A stretch of DNA of 64,000 nt from Thioclava atlantica (GCF_000737065.1 NZ_AQRC01000003.1:248001-312000); one strand, 5' to 3'; shown: positions 51,696 to 61,158, counted from the first letter of the stretch. Program-made: numbers and translations. The notes: a model not told the origin generated them from the sequence alone.

Positions 51696-53444
51696 GTGGC
51701 AAAGACTCCCGATCCATATGACTCCCGACGGCTCTTCTCCCGCATGTGGCGCGACTACCTGCATGTGCACTGGCCGTGGGTCATTGTCGCGGCCCTGCTT
51801 CTGGTGGTCGAAGGCTCGACACTCGGCGCGCTGAGCTGGCTTCTGAAGCCACTTTTCGACAAGGTCTTCATCCAGGGGGAATCCAATCTCATCTGGTGGG
51901 TCGGCTTCGGGATCTTCGGGCTATTCCTGCTGCGCGCCGTGACCTCCGTGCTGTCGCGCACGGTGATGTCGAACGTGGCCTTCCGTACCTCGAGCGACAT
52001 GCAGATCGACCTGCTGCGCCATGTGCTCCGGCTCGATCAGAAGTTCTACCAGGACTACTCGCCGGGTGCCTTGATGGAACGGGTGCTCGGCGACACGCAA
52101 GCGCTTCAGGGGGTCTGGCAGACCTTCATTACCGGGGCGGGTCGAGACACGATCGCTCTGGTCTCGCTTTTCGCAGTGGCCATCTCGATCGATCCGATCT
52201 GGACGCTCGGCGCACTGATCGGCACCCCTCTGCTGATCCTGCCCACCAAGATGGCGCAGCGCTACATCCGCCGCAAGACACGCCAGATGCGCGAGGGCGC
52301 GTCCGACAGGGCAACCCGTCTCGACGAGGTCTTCCACGGCATCCTGGCCGTGAAACTCAACGGGATCGAAGAGTACCAGACCTCGCGTTTCGACAAGCTC
52401 GTCCAGGAGCTCCGCAAGGCCCTCATCAAGACGGTCGCGGTTCAGGGCACGGTGCCCGCGATGATCGACATCATGACCGGGCTCGGTTTTTTCATCGTGC
52501 TCGTCCTCGGCGGCCAGCAGATCCTGTCGGGCGAACGCTCGGTCGGTGAATTCATGTCCTTCTTCACGGCGATGGCGCTGGCGTTCCAGCCGTTGCGCCG
52601 GCTCGCGAACATGAGCGGAAGCTGGCAATCCGCCGCGACCAGCCTCGAGCGCGTCTATCGCATGTTCGACATGAAGCCCTCGATCTTCTCCCCTGCCCAG
52701 CCCGCGCCCGTTCCGGCCTCGACCCGGATCGAGCTCAAGGACGTGCATCTGCGCTACGGCGACAGGCCGGTGCTGCGGGGGCTGAGCTTCACCGCCGAGG
52801 CGGGACAGACCACGGCGCTCGTGGGCCCGTCGGGCGCGGGCAAGACCACCGTGTTCAATCTGCTCACCCGCCTTGTCGATCCCGACAGCGGCATCGTCTC
52901 GCTGGGGGGCACCCCTCTCCCGCAGCTCGATCTGGCCGATCTGCGGCGCCAATTCTCGACCGTCTCGCAAGATGCCGCCCTCTTTGATGAAACGATCCGC
53001 GAGAACGTCCTTCTCGGGCGCGACGACGTGCTGCCGAAGACGCTGCGCACCGCGCTCGAGGCGGCGCATGTCACCGAGTTCACGGATCTTCTGAGCGACG
53101 GGATCGACGCCCCGTCCGGCCCTCGCGGCTCGGCGCTCTCCGGCGGGCAGCGGCAACGGGTGGCGATCGCTCGCGCCGTTCTGCGCAACGCGCCGATCCT
53201 GCTGCTCGACGAGGCCACCTCGGCGCTCGATACCGTGTCCGAGGCGAAGGTCGCCGAGGCGCTGGCCCAGTTGAGCACCGGGCGCACGACGCTGGTGATC
53301 GCGCATCGCCTCTCGACCGTGCGCAACGCCGACAAGATCGTCGTCGTCGTCGAGGGCCGGGTCGTCGAGGAAGGCACGCATGAGACGCTGCTGGCCCAGA
53401 ACGGAGCCTATGCCGCGCTGTGCCGGATGCAGCTTCTCGACTGA
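51696..53444 (+). CDS. MsbA-like ABC exporter, fused membrane and ATPase domains
   Basis: A 582-residue half-transporter. Six N-terminal helices (about 20-310) are followed by the ATPase domain with Walker A GPSGAGKTT, signature LSGGQ, Walker B ILLLDEATS and the His switch AHRLS. It likely flips lipids or lipopolysaccharide precursors. Start is GTG 51696; no ATG lies near enough to replace it. ygfZ follows by 51 bp. Confidence 0.93.
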   Translation: MAKTPDPYDSRRLFSRMWRDYLHVHWPWVIVAALLLVVEGSTLGALSWLLKPLFDKVFIQGESNLIWWVGFGIFGLFLLRAVTSVLSRTVMSNVAFRTSSDMQIDLLRHVLRLDQKFYQDYSPGALMERVLGDTQALQGVWQTFITGAGRDTIALVSLFAVAISIDPIWTLGALIGTPLLILPTKMAQRYIRRKTRQMREGASDRATRLDEVFHGILAVKLNGIEEYQTSRFDKLVQELRKALIKTVAVQGTVPAMIDIMTGLGFFIVLVLGGQQILSGERSVGEFMSFFTAMALAFQPLRRLANMSGSWQSAATSLERVYRMFDMKPSIFSPAQPAPVPASTRIELKDVHLRYGDRPVLRGLSFTAEAGQTTALVGPSGAGKTTVFNLLTRLVDPDSGIVSLGGTPLPQLDLADLRRQFSTVSQDAALFDETIRENVLLGRDDVLPKTLRTALEAAHVTEFTDLLSDGIDAPSGPRGSALSGGQRQRVAIARAVLRNAPILLLDEATSALDTVSEAKVAEALAQLSTGRTTLVIAHRLSTVRNADKIVVVVEGRVVEEGTHETLLAQNGAYAALCRMQLLD

Positions 53445-53495
53445 GGCTGACATCGGGCGGGGCGCGCCCTACATCCCTCGGGAAAGGAGTATTCC

Positions 53496-54227
53496 ATGGG
53501 CGAGCGTATCCTCTATGAAATCACCGGCTCCGAGCGGGAACATTTCCTGCAGGGGCTGGTCACCAACGATCTCCGCAAGCTGTCGCAAGGACTGGTCTAT
53601 GCCGCGCTGCTGACGCCGCAGGGCAAGTACCTGGCGGATTTCTTTCTGCTCCAGCAGGGCGAGGCTATCGTGATCGACCTCGACGAGAGCATCGCCGAGC
53701 CCACGATCAAGCGGCTGTCGATGTACAAGCTGCGCGCCGATGTCGCGATCGCACCCTCCGATCTCAAGGTCTATCGCGGAACCGGTCCGGCTCCCGAAGG
53801 TGCGCTGCCCGACCCGCGCCATCCCGATCTGGGCTGGCGGCTCTATGGCGAAGGCTCGGGCGAAGACGGCACCGACTGGGACGCGATCCGGGTGGCCCAT
53901 TGCATCCCGCAAACCGGCATCGAACTGACGCCCGATACCTTCATTCTAGAGGCGGGGTTCGAACGGCTCGACGGCGTCGATTTCAGAAAGGGATGCTATG
54001 TCGGGCAGGAGGTCACCGCGCGGATGAAGCACAAGACGGAACTGCGCAAGGGGCTCGCGACCGTGCGCATCGAAGGGCCGGCGGAATGCGGCGCGGAGAT
54101 CACCGTGGACGAGCGCAGGGTCGGCCAGCTCTTCACCCGAGCGGGGGACCGGGCCATCGCCTATCTCCGGTTCGACCGCGCCGGGGGCGAGATGCGGGCC
54201 GGCGAGGCGCGTCTCACGATGTTATGA
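53496..54227 (+). CDS. ygfZ: YgfZ/GcvT-domain folate-binding protein (iron-sulfur cluster maintenance)
   Basis: A 243-residue protein with the signature KGCYVGQE (about 167-174), whose cysteine is needed in YgfZ. It binds tetrahydrofolate and helps repair or assemble 4Fe-4S enzymes. N-terminal TNDLRKL and GKYLADF strands fit. ATG 53496 follows GGAAAGGAG. Shorter than E. coli YgfZ, as usual in alphaproteobacteria. Confidence 0.93.
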   Translation: MGERILYEITGSEREHFLQGLVTNDLRKLSQGLVYAALLTPQGKYLADFFLLQQGEAIVIDLDESIAEPTIKRLSMYKLRADVAIAPSDLKVYRGTGPAPEGALPDPRHPDLGWRLYGEGSGEDGTDWDAIRVAHCIPQTGIELTPDTFILEAGFERLDGVDFRKGCYVGQEVTARMKHKTELRKGLATVRIEGPAECGAEITVDERRVGQLFTRAGDRAIAYLRFDRAGGEMRAGEARLTML

Positions 54228-54631
54228 CGCGACGAAACTTGTTTTCGGAAAATTGCAAGAGGCGGGCGTCAAGAAGTTGGCGCAGCGTGTTTCTCCAGAA
54301 ACGGCCGGATGCGCGGGGCCCAATCGGTAGCGCCTTCGGTTTTCACGCATTGTGAATTTCGCAAGAATTTCCGTTATTTCTCAAATATATAAGGCGACTT
54401 AGGAGCAACTTCTGCCCGCTCTCCTTCTGCCCCACCCCTTGAAAACGCCCCGAAGCTATCTAAGTGCTAGCGGATCGTCGGGGGGCTCATTCGAGTTATG
54501 CAATGGGCAACAGAGGCGATATGCGTTAAACGCATGCCTGCCATGAGTTGGCGGCCATATCGAATCGGGGCGAAAGCACCATAGATGTCCCCCACGCCAG
54601 GAAACACAAGAGCAATAAAAAGGACGGAAGA
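54228..54631. other. Long AT-rich intergenic region upstream of the DUF6280 gene
   Basis: 404 bp without a plausible gene, notably AT-rich (for example TTATTTCTCAAATATATAAGG around 54375-54395). It contains a perfect 15-bp palindrome (54521-54535) and a GAATC, the CcrM methylation type, near 54564. It could hold several promoters or an unannotated small RNA; I cannot fix boundaries. Confidence 0.5.
54521..54535. promoter_or_regulatory. Perfect 15-bp palindrome in the DUF6280 leader
   Basis: ATGCGTT-A-AACGCAT has complete 7-bp arms around one base and lies 97 bp before the ATG. Candidate operator for an unknown dimeric regulator. Confidence 0.5.
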
Positions 54632-54964
54632 ATGCGCGATTTCGTTGACGGCTCGGCCTTCAATTATGAACAAGGACAACGGGCCCGGAAGCTTTTCGCT
54701 GCGGTGGTTCTGGCGGCACTCGACGATGCGATCGCCGATGACAAGAAATATGGCAACGGTCCCGAGCAGATCGCCCGCTGGGCACGCTCGCGCGATGGGC
54801 GCGAGGTTCTTTCCTGCGCCGGGATCGACCCGAATGAACGCGTCGTCAAAGGCCTGATGGAGTTCGTCGCGAAGGGTGTCCGGACCTCGGTCGCACTTTC
54901 GCGCGAAGAGAGCGAGCGTCGTCTTGCCGCGATTTCGGACGATCACGAAGCCGAAGCGGCCTGA
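54632..54964 (+). CDS. DUF6280-family protein
   Basis: A 110-residue soluble protein beginning MRDFVDGSAFNYEQGQRARK, matching my memory of a highly conserved Rhodobacterales-specific family (DUF6280) of unknown function. Mainly helical, charged, without cysteines beyond one in VLSCAGID. Preceded by GGACGGAAG and a 404-bp AT-rich leader, followed by a strong terminator, so it is a single-gene unit, probably well expressed. Confidence 0.88.
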   Translation: MRDFVDGSAFNYEQGQRARKLFAAVVLAALDDAIADDKKYGNGPEQIARWARSRDGREVLSCAGIDPNERVVKGLMEFVAKGVRTSVALSREESERRLAAISDDHEAEAA

Positions 54965-54991
54965 GCCGATCACCGCCAAGCAGAATTCATG

Positions 54992-55027
54992 ACGGCGCGA
55001 CCCTGCTCGGGCGCGCCGTTCTTTTTT
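54992..55027 (+). terminator. Intrinsic terminator of the DUF6280 gene
   Basis: Arms ACGGCGCG and CGCGCCGT with a 12-nt loop, followed by TCTTTTTT, 27 bp after the stop codon. Confidence 0.9.
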
Positions 55028-55045
55028 CGCAAATCGGGAGGCGGT

Positions 55046-56182
55046 TCAGTCGAAGTCCCGTGCCATGAGCGCACGCTGCACTTCGCGCCGGATCATCTTG
55101 CGCAGGTTGCGCGTCATCCGCGTTCCGAGCGACCCGCGCAGCTCTTCGCGCAGAACCTCGGAGACGAACTGCCGGAGCTGACCCTCGTCCATCGCGAGCG
55201 CGATGGGGTGCAGGCCCGCTTCGACCGGCGGTGCGAGTTCGCCCTCCTCCGCCTCGAGCATCTCTCCCGCCAGGCCGTCATCGGGCTCGTAAGCCTCCAG
55301 TCGCTCGCGCAGCCCCTCGTAACTGGAGGGACGCGCCTCGGGCGCGGGCCGGCGCCGCTCCGCGTCGCTCAGATGGAGACGGCGCGGGACGACCCGTTCC
55401 GGCTCCGGCGCAGGCGGCGGCGGATCGACATCGAGCATTTCATCGAGCGCGGCCGTCTGGTCGGGATCTTCGGGCCAATCGCCCTCGCTCACCTCGAACT
55501 CCGCCCCCAGTTCGAGCGGTTCCGGCACGTCCTGCGCCACGTCGGCCTCATCCGCATCGACGGTGAGTGCGGCGTCATCTTCCTCGTCAGTCTCGTGCTG
55601 CGGTACGTCCAAGGCCTCGGTTTCATACGCGTCCGGCAACTGCGTCAGCGGGTGCGTTCCCTCGGGCTCGAACCTGTCGCCCTGCTCCGGTTCGAACTCG
55701 AGACCTTTGCGCGAGACCTCTGCCTCGAGGGAGGCAAGCGTGGTCTCCAGCCGGTTCAACTCATCCCCGAGCGTCGCCTTCGGCAACTCGGTCGCATCGG
55801 GCCAATGAACCGAGGCATCGTCCTCGAATTCGGGCTCGAAGTTCTGCGGCGCGCGGCGCGCGGCCGAAATTTCGGTGACATTGTCGGGCGCTTCCGGGGC
55901 GGGCTCACCGGTCATGTCTGCCAGATGCGCACCCGACGGATCTTCGGGGCTATCCGCCACCTCGCCCGACTCGTCCGACCAGAACCGCGCCTCCGGGACG
56001 TCCTCTTCGGGCATCTCGGGCTCGGGCCGGATCATATGTGCCGGGGTGAGCACGAGCGGGTCAGGCTCCGGCATCGGGACCGTGCGGTAGGTTTCAGTCG
56101 CCTGCGGGCTATCCTGCGACACAAGCCGCCTGATCGACGCGAGCACGTCCTCGATTTCGGGTGTGGGTCCGGTTTCAGCCAT
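55046..56182 (-). CDS. PopZ-like (DUF2497-type) acidic polar-organising protein candidate
   Basis: A 378-residue protein with three parts. Residues 9-24 (PEIEDVLASIRRLVSQ) match the N-terminal helix of PopZ/DUF2497 (consensus like MEEILASIRRIIS). The middle, about 30-300, is acidic, Pro/Glu/Asp-rich and disordered, as in PopZ. The C-terminal 45 residues form helices (FVSEVLREELRGSLG then MIRREVQRALMARDFD), in the place of PopZ's oligomerisation helices. It is third in the run pcm-tolC-this gene; in other alphaproteobacteria I recall pcm-tolC-popZ-valS as a conserved order, which supports the assignment. Sequence similarity beyond the short N-terminal motif is weak, so it remains a candidate. 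Confidence 0.6.
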   Translation of the reverse strand: MAETGPTPEIEDVLASIRRLVSQDSPQATETYRTVPMPEPDPLVLTPAHMIRPEPEMPEEDVPEARFWSDESGEVADSPEDPSGAHLADMTGEPAPEAPDNVTEISAARRAPQNFEPEFEDDASVHWPDATELPKATLGDELNRLETTLASLEAEVSRKGLEFEPEQGDRFEPEGTHPLTQLPDAYETEALDVPQHETDEEDDAALTVDADEADVAQDVPEPLELGAEFEVSEGDWPEDPDQTAALDEMLDVDPPPPAPEPERVVPRRLHLSDAERRRPAPEARPSSYEGLRERLEAYEPDDGLAGEMLEAEEGELAPPVEAGLHPIALAMDEGQLRQFVSEVLREELRGSLGTRMTRNLRKMIRREVQRALMARDFD

Positions 56183-56275
56183 TGCAATCCCATCCTGAAG
56201 CGCGTTCGCGCCCCTGTCCAGTCACCTGCTGCATGGATAAGGCGAAGAGGCCACCGCGCCACATGCGCTCAGGTC

Positions 56276-56303
56276 GGCGGGGGCAGCCGAAACCGCCCCC
56301 GCC
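56276..56303 (-). other. Intercistronic hairpin between tolC and the popZ-like gene
   Basis: Perfect 9-bp arms GGCGGGGGC and GCCCCCGCC around a 10-nt loop, 25 bp after the tolC stop on the minus strand. No T-run, so it may reduce readthrough or protect tolC mRNA. Confidence 0.45.
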
Positions 56304-56328
56304 AGAAACGAATACCGAAATGGGTGTC

Positions 56329-57693
56329 TTACTTCTTCCCCATCGCCTCGAGAACGCGATCGAGCCGCTTGCCCTGCGGGCTGAGCGTGATGGGCGCGTT
56401 ATGCACCGCATTGTAATAGGCGGCCGGATCATAGGTCGGGATCCCGAGTTTCAGGTTGTCCACCGTCAGAAGACCCATAGCGGACAGAAGTTGATAATAA
56501 GCTACCTGCAGCGTGGCCGCCGCGTCGATCCGGCCCGCCTGCGCATCGAGCAGGTCCTGCTCGGCCGAGAGGACATCAAGAGTGGTGCGTGCACCCAGAA
56601 GCGCCTCTTCCTTCACGCCCTGATAGGCGGTGCGCGCGGCCTGCACCTGCTGGTCGTAGGCCGAGATCTGCGCCTTCGCGATCTCGATTGCGGACCAGGC
56701 ATTCGCGACGTTCTGCGCCACGGTGACGCCGGCCTGGCTAAGCTGCGCACGCGCCGCCTGATCGTTCGCGATCGCCTGACGCTGTCCCGAAATCAACGCG
56801 CCGCCCGAATAGAGCGTCTGGTTCAACTGGATCTTGGCCGAAGTCGATTCCACGCCGCCCTCGGCATTCTTCAGACCGAGCGAGCCGGAAATCGTCGGCA
56901 TGCGGTTCGCCTTCGCGTAATCGACCCCGAGGTCATAGACCGCGACGGTGTGCTGAAGCTGCTTCACGCCCGGATGGTTGCGCAGAGCGATCGCACGCGC
57001 GGCCTCGATCGTCTTGGGCAGGGCAGGAGCTTTCGGGAAGGCGGCAAGCGCGCCGGGATAATGCCCGGTCGCGGCCTTGTAGGCCTCGCGCGCGGCGCGC
57101 AGCTTGCCCTGAGCCGCCGCCAGCGAGGCGCGGGCGGATGCGAGCTGAGCCTGCGAGAGCGACACGTCGGTCTTGGTCACCTCGCCCACGTCGAAGCGGT
57201 CATTGGCGGCCTTGAACTCCTCGCCCAGAACCCGCACCGAGTTCTGGTTGATCGCGATCTGTTCGGACGCGCTCTTGACGTCGGAATAGGCCTGGATCGT
57301 CGCGAGCAGCACATTCTGCTCGACCGAGCGCAGCCCCTCGCGGGTGGCCAGAACGCTTTCCTTCTTCATCTCGATATTCAGCTTGTTGCGGCCGAAATCG
57401 AACAGGGTCATGGAGGCGCCCAGAGTGGCCGAGGCGGTGCGGGTCGAATTCGCCAGCTGGTCGGAATCCTGGTACTCGTACTCCGCCGTCCATTGCAGGA
57501 CCGGGCGCAGCTTGGCGACCGCCTGAGCCACGTCCTCATCCGCAGCGCGCAGCGTCGCGCGGTTCTGTTCGAGAAGATGGGAATTGCGATAGGCCGACAC
57601 GAGCGCGTCAGCGAGCGTCTCGGCGCCGGCCGCCACCGGGGTCAGCAAGGTGGCCACCGCCACGATCGTCAGTCTCAAATTCTTGCGCAACAT
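56329..57693 (-). CDS. tolC: TolC-family outer-membrane efflux/secretion channel
   Basis: A 454-residue protein. Signal peptide about 1-24 (cut near AGAET). The mature part has two outer-membrane-factor repeats: ETLADALVSAYRNSHLLEQNRATLRA and the matching second half, with strands YEYQDS and SGSLGLK. It forms a trimeric tunnel for type I secretion and RND efflux. It lies downstream of pcm (128-bp gap). Confidence 0.93.
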   Translation of the reverse strand: MLRKNLRLTIVAVATLLTPVAAGAETLADALVSAYRNSHLLEQNRATLRAADEDVAQAVAKLRPVLQWTAEYEYQDSDQLANSTRTASATLGASMTLFDFGRNKLNIEMKKESVLATREGLRSVEQNVLLATIQAYSDVKSASEQIAINQNSVRVLGEEFKAANDRFDVGEVTKTDVSLSQAQLASARASLAAAQGKLRAAREAYKAATGHYPGALAAFPKAPALPKTIEAARAIALRNHPGVKQLQHTVAVYDLGVDYAKANRMPTISGSLGLKNAEGGVESTSAKIQLNQTLYSGGALISGQRQAIANDQAARAQLSQAGVTVAQNVANAWSAIEIAKAQISAYDQQVQAARTAYQGVKEEALLGARTTLDVLSAEQDLLDAQAGRIDAAATLQVAYYQLLSAMGLLTVDNLKLGIPTYDPAAYYNAVHNAPITLSPQGKRLDRVLEAMGKK

Positions 57694-57821
57694 GCCTCAA
57701 CCCTCATCGTTTTGCAGCCGCGCTGTCGCCCGGACAAGTCGCGCGCCTCATTTATTAGATGCTACAGGCAATGCGCGCGGATTCAATTGCGGCATTGTGT
57801 GTAGCCGAAACGATGTGCCCC

Positions 57822-58472
57822 TCAGAGCACGAAATCGCGCTGCGCGGCGAAGCCCGGCATAACCGGAGCCGTGCCATTGAACATGTCGCGCCACGAGATC
57901 ACCCCGTCGATCTTGTAGCCGATCCGCGCCACGCCGAGCGCGCCCTCCATGAAGATCGCCGCGATCCGGCCGCCTTCCTTGAGCTGATCGGCGATCGCGT
58001 GGGGGACCGCCTCGATCCCGCCTTCGATCAGGATCGCGTCATAGGGGCCGTGCTGCGGGGCGCCCGCGGCCAGCTCGCCTGCGACCACGGCCACGTTATC
58101 GGCCCCCGCCTGCGCCAGCGCGGCTTCCGCCTGCGCGGCCATGTCCTCGTCGTCGAGCGCCACGACCGCCTCGGCCATCTCCGCGATCACCGCGGCCGAG
58201 TAGCCGAGCCCGCATCCCAGATCGAGCACGAGATCGTCCGGCTGGATGTCCAGCCCGTCGAGCATCTTGGCGAAATTGCGCGGCTCGAGCAGCACCCGGC
58301 CCGCAGCGATCTCGACATTCTCACCGATATAGGCGGCTTCACGGCGCGACGCCGGAACGAACTCCTCGCGCGGCACGTGCAGCATCGCGGCGATGATCGG
58401 GAATTTCGTGACGTCGTTCGGGCGGACCTGCGTATCGACCATCATGGTGCGACGCGTGGCAAAATCTTGCAT
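57822..58472 (-). CDS. pcm: Protein-L-isoaspartate O-methyltransferase family protein
   Basis: A 216-residue SAM-dependent methylase. N-terminal [14 protein letters not shown] and VPREEFVP are typical of the alphaproteobacterial Pcm branch next to tolC. SAM motif [16 protein letters not shown] is at about 82-97. It would repair isoaspartyl residues, although members of this branch may lack full activity. First gene of the pcm-tolC-popZ-like run; its start lies about 194 bp left of the tRNA-Cys gene. Confidence 0.88.
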   Translation of the reverse strand: MQDFATRRTMMVDTQVRPNDVTKFPIIAAMLHVPREEFVPASRREAAYIGENVEIAAGRVLLEPRNFAKMLDGLDIQPDDLVLDLGCGLGYSAAVIAEMAEAVVALDDEDMAAQAEAALAQAGADNVAVVAGELAAGAPQHGPYDAILIEGGIEAVPHAIADQLKEGGRIAAIFMEGALGVARIGYKIDGVISWRDMFNGTAPVMPGFAAQRDFVL

Positions 58473-58666
58473 GTCGTGAACTCTTCGGTATGGAACCCGT
58501 TACGGTTTCTGCCACAGATACCCCAGAGGGGCAAGCTGCGCGATGGTCGCACACACCCCGTTTCCGGGCAGAGTCCCCCCCTCGCCAACGCACAGTCGCG
58601 GCCCGCCCGCAACTCCGCTCTTGCGCGCGCGCCTGCGATACCGTATCTGACGCCAACACCACGGAT

Positions 58667-58740
58667 GGCGAGTTGGCGGAGTGGTGACGCAGCGGATTGC
58701 AAATCCGTGTACACCGGTTCGATTCCGGTACTCGCCTCCA
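58667..58740 (+). tRNA. tRNA-Cys (anticodon GCA)
   Basis: A complete cloverleaf: acceptor stem GGCGAGT / ACTCGCC, D-arm with GGAGTGGTGACGC, anticodon stem CGGATTGCAAATCCG with GCA at 58699-58701, T-arm CCGGTTCGATTCCGG, discriminator T, and CCA encoded at 58738-58740. It appears to be the integration site of the downstream island, so the 3' part may be attL. Confidence 0.97.
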
Positions 58741-58807
58741 TTTCCTTCTAAATCATAGGCTTAGCGGCTTAGCGGTCGGGTGTGACACAAAGTGGGACAC
58801 ACACCCT

Positions 58808-60400
58808 ATGATGCTGTCATCCTATCTAAGCCGTTCAAGACATGGGATTTACTACTTCCGCTGGCCTATCCCTCCGTCCATAGAAGGAAAGCGCGCCACA
58901 GTCCGCGTCTCCCTCCGCACACGCTGCCCGGATCGGGCTGGTGATTTGGCCCGTCATCTTGCATCCTGCGGCCGATTTCTAAGCGAGAGCAAAGCATTGG
59001 CGGGACTTAGGCAAAGCGAGATACGCGAAAAGGTACAGGCCTACTTCAAGGCGCAGTTAGATCAGTACCTTGACTGGCTGGACCGGCGCGGTCTGTCGCA
59101 GAACGCCTTGGCAGACGCGCGCGAAGAAGTGCTGGACCATGAGAGTTTCATGGACATCAACAGCGCCAACCTGATCTGGCTTCCGGTCGCGCGCTTCAAG
59201 ACCAAGATGGAGGTGTCCGATGCCGATTGGGACGCCAGCATGCCCCGGATTGCGACCGAGCTACGGAAGGGCCGCCGCGACATGCTGAGGCGGGTTCTGG
59301 ACGTCGCAGAGCGCCTTGAGCATTACGCCTATGACGATGCGTCGGCCCTCTCCCCCGCCCCTCCTGAGGCGCCTCCAGCCGCCTTGCTGGCATCATCGTC
59401 GCTGGGCACGGCAGTGGATGACTTCATCACCGAGCATTCCCGCCAGTGGGCTGAAAAGACCACCGGGCAAAACCGAGCTTACCTGAATATCCTGATCGAA
59501 TACTTCGGGCGTGGCCGGCTGCTTGCCACGATCACGAAACAGGATGCGAACGAGGTGAAAAAGGTGTTGCAGGCCCTTCCGGCAAACCGGAACACCAAGC
59601 CCAAGTTGAAGGCCATGCCGCTGATGCAGGTCATCAAGGAACCGGGACACCCGAAAATCTCCCCCAAGACGATCAACAGCCACATCCAGATGTTCAAGAT
59701 GTTCTTCGACTGGGCGGAACGTCACGGGCATTCGCCGCACGTTCTGTTCGATAAGATGAAGGTGGCCAAGGCCAAGAACAGTGACACCGAGCGCAAGCCC
59801 TTCTCACACGAACAGACACGCTTCCTCTACACCGAGTTGACGGACAACCCGTCCGGGCTGGTGCGCAATGACAGCCACAAGTGGGGCATGCTTCTGGGTA
59901 TGTTCAGCGGGGCGCGCTTGAACGAGATTTGTCAACTCGACATTGCCGATATCCAACAGAACGGCGGGCTTTGGTTTCTGAACATCACCGACGAAGGTGA
60001 GGGCAACAAACGGGTGAAGTCCAAGGCAGGCAGGCGCAAGGTCCCGCTGCACGCTGAGTTGATCCGCCTTGGCTTTCTCGACTTTGTGGATAGCCGCCGG
60101 GGCGGTGCGCGCCTGTTCCCAGATTACAGCTACCATCTCAAACACGGCTATGGCCGTAGTTTGAGCCGGTGGTGCAATGAGAGTTTCTTGCCGAAGTTGG
60201 GCATCAAGGAAAGCGCGCTGGTATTTCACTGTTTGCGGCACACGTTCGTTACGCGACTGGGCCAAGCGAACGTGCCGGAACCGATCATCCAGTGCATCGT
60301 AGGCCATGCCCGGTCTGGCGTCACTCAAGAGGTCTATTTGCGCGAGGGGTATACCCTGCCCCAACTCAAGGAGGGCATTGACCGCTTCGCCATCGGCTGA
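58808..60400 (+). CDS. Tyrosine-type site-specific integrase
   Basis: A 530-residue phage-type integrase. N-terminal part (SRSRHGIYYFRWPIP) matches the DUF6538 domain that begins many such integrases. A core-binding domain lies around 200-340, then the catalytic domain: Arg in SGARLNE (about 370), HCLRH (about 474), GHAR (about 498), and nucleophile Tyr in EVYLREGY (about 510). ATG 58808 (or 58811) was chosen. The frame is open back into the tRNA-Cys gene, but that part is not protein-coding. It starts 67 bp after the tRNA, the classic layout of a tRNA-integrated element. Confidence 0.93.
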   Translation: MMLSSYLSRSRHGIYYFRWPIPPSIEGKRATVRVSLRTRCPDRAGDLARHLASCGRFLSESKALAGLRQSEIREKVQAYFKAQLDQYLDWLDRRGLSQNALADAREEVLDHESFMDINSANLIWLPVARFKTKMEVSDADWDASMPRIATELRKGRRDMLRRVLDVAERLEHYAYDDASALSPAPPEAPPAALLASSSLGTAVDDFITEHSRQWAEKTTGQNRAYLNILIEYFGRGRLLATITKQDANEVKKVLQALPANRNTKPKLKAMPLMQVIKEPGHPKISPKTINSHIQMFKMFFDWAERHGHSPHVLFDKMKVAKAKNSDTERKPFSHEQTRFLYTELTDNPSGLVRNDSHKWGMLLGMFSGARLNEICQLDIADIQQNGGLWFLNITDEGEGNKRVKSKAGRRKVPLHAELIRLGFLDFVDSRRGGARLFPDYSYHLKHGYGRSLSRWCNESFLPKLGIKESALVFHCLRHTFVTRLGQANVPEPIIQCIVGHARSGVTQEVYLREGYTLPQLKEGIDRFAIG

Positions 60401-60417
60401 GGCAACTGGGCCGGTCT

Positions 60418-61158
60418 TCAAACAGCGGCGGGGCCGGTCCGCATGGCCCCGCTCCACAGCCCCTCCATTCCATAGGAGAAGCGACCCGCCTCAATGCGGA
60501 TACCTTCCAACGCTTCGGATGACATTGCGGTCAAAGTAAGGTCGGCGATACGCTCTGGATCGAGTTCCTCCATTCGACCAAGGTCTTTGAGTTGCCTTGC
60601 TATGAATGAGACCCCCATGGCGTGCATGTCGGGATTTGGCACCTTGGCCTTGTGAGCCTGCAACGTCCCGTCAAGCGCCCCGAGCGCGGCGGCTGCAAAC
60701 TCTGCATCGTCCACGTCCCGGCCTAGGGCGCGCAAGAAGCCTATATGATGCAGGCTAGCGGCGCTTTTCACACCCTCAAGGACATCAGACAGATCAGGAC
60801 CGCCGAAACCCGCAGATTGTTCAGCCGAGGCATCAACCGATGCCGCGCTATCGTCCCGCTTTAGCGGCACAAGATAGTCGCCCTCGGCCTTTGGGTTCAT
60901 CTCGCCTGCACAGAAGGCGCTCACGATGAAGGCGACCCCGAGCGGGAACACGAAGGCCAGCAGGGCAAAACCCACCACGATGAAGAGCCACCACTGCGCC
61001 CTAAAAAATCGCATCACGCCTGTGGCAATCAGCAAGCGCATCTGCATGTTCCACCAGTAGCGCCCCACGACAGCAAGGCTTGCACTCGCAGCAGAAACGC
61101 CCTCCGCCGCGGCGCCGAAGGCAACGTGGTGGTCGGGGGACTTGTCCTCTGGTCGCAT
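60418..61158 (-). CDS. Island membrane protein of unknown function
   Basis: About 246 residues. One or two hydrophobic helices lie near residue 50-85 (WWLFIVVGFALLAFVFPLGVAF), followed by a soluble C-terminal half with helices rich in Ala, Glu, Leu (LHHIGFLRALGRDVDD, FAAAALGALDG). The start is uncertain: ATG 61158 has GGGAAG upstream, while ATG 61188 and 61227 extend the N-terminus; the last would lie on the inverted repeat before the XRE gene. Codon use differs from core genes. No family recognised. Position between integrase and a divergent XRE regulator is typical of defence or maintenance genes. Confidence 0.65.
   Translation of the reverse strand: MRPEDKSPDHHVAFGAAAEGVSAASASLAVVGRYWWNMQMRLLIATGVMRFFRAQWWLFIVVGFALLAFVFPLGVAFIVSAFCAGEMNPKAEGDYLVPLKRDDSAASVDASAEQSAGFGGPDLSDVLEGVKSAASLHHIGFLRALGRDVDDAEFAAAALGALDGTLQAHKAKVPNPDMHAMGVSFIARQLKDLGRMEELDPERIADLTLTAMSSEALEGIRIEAGRFSYGMEGLWSGAMRTGPAAV

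Noticed and set aside
58697-58807. Upstream extension of the integrase frame into tRNA-Cys
   Set aside because: It would translate the 3' half of a tRNA gene; the DUF6538-like N-terminus begins at the ATG at 58808.
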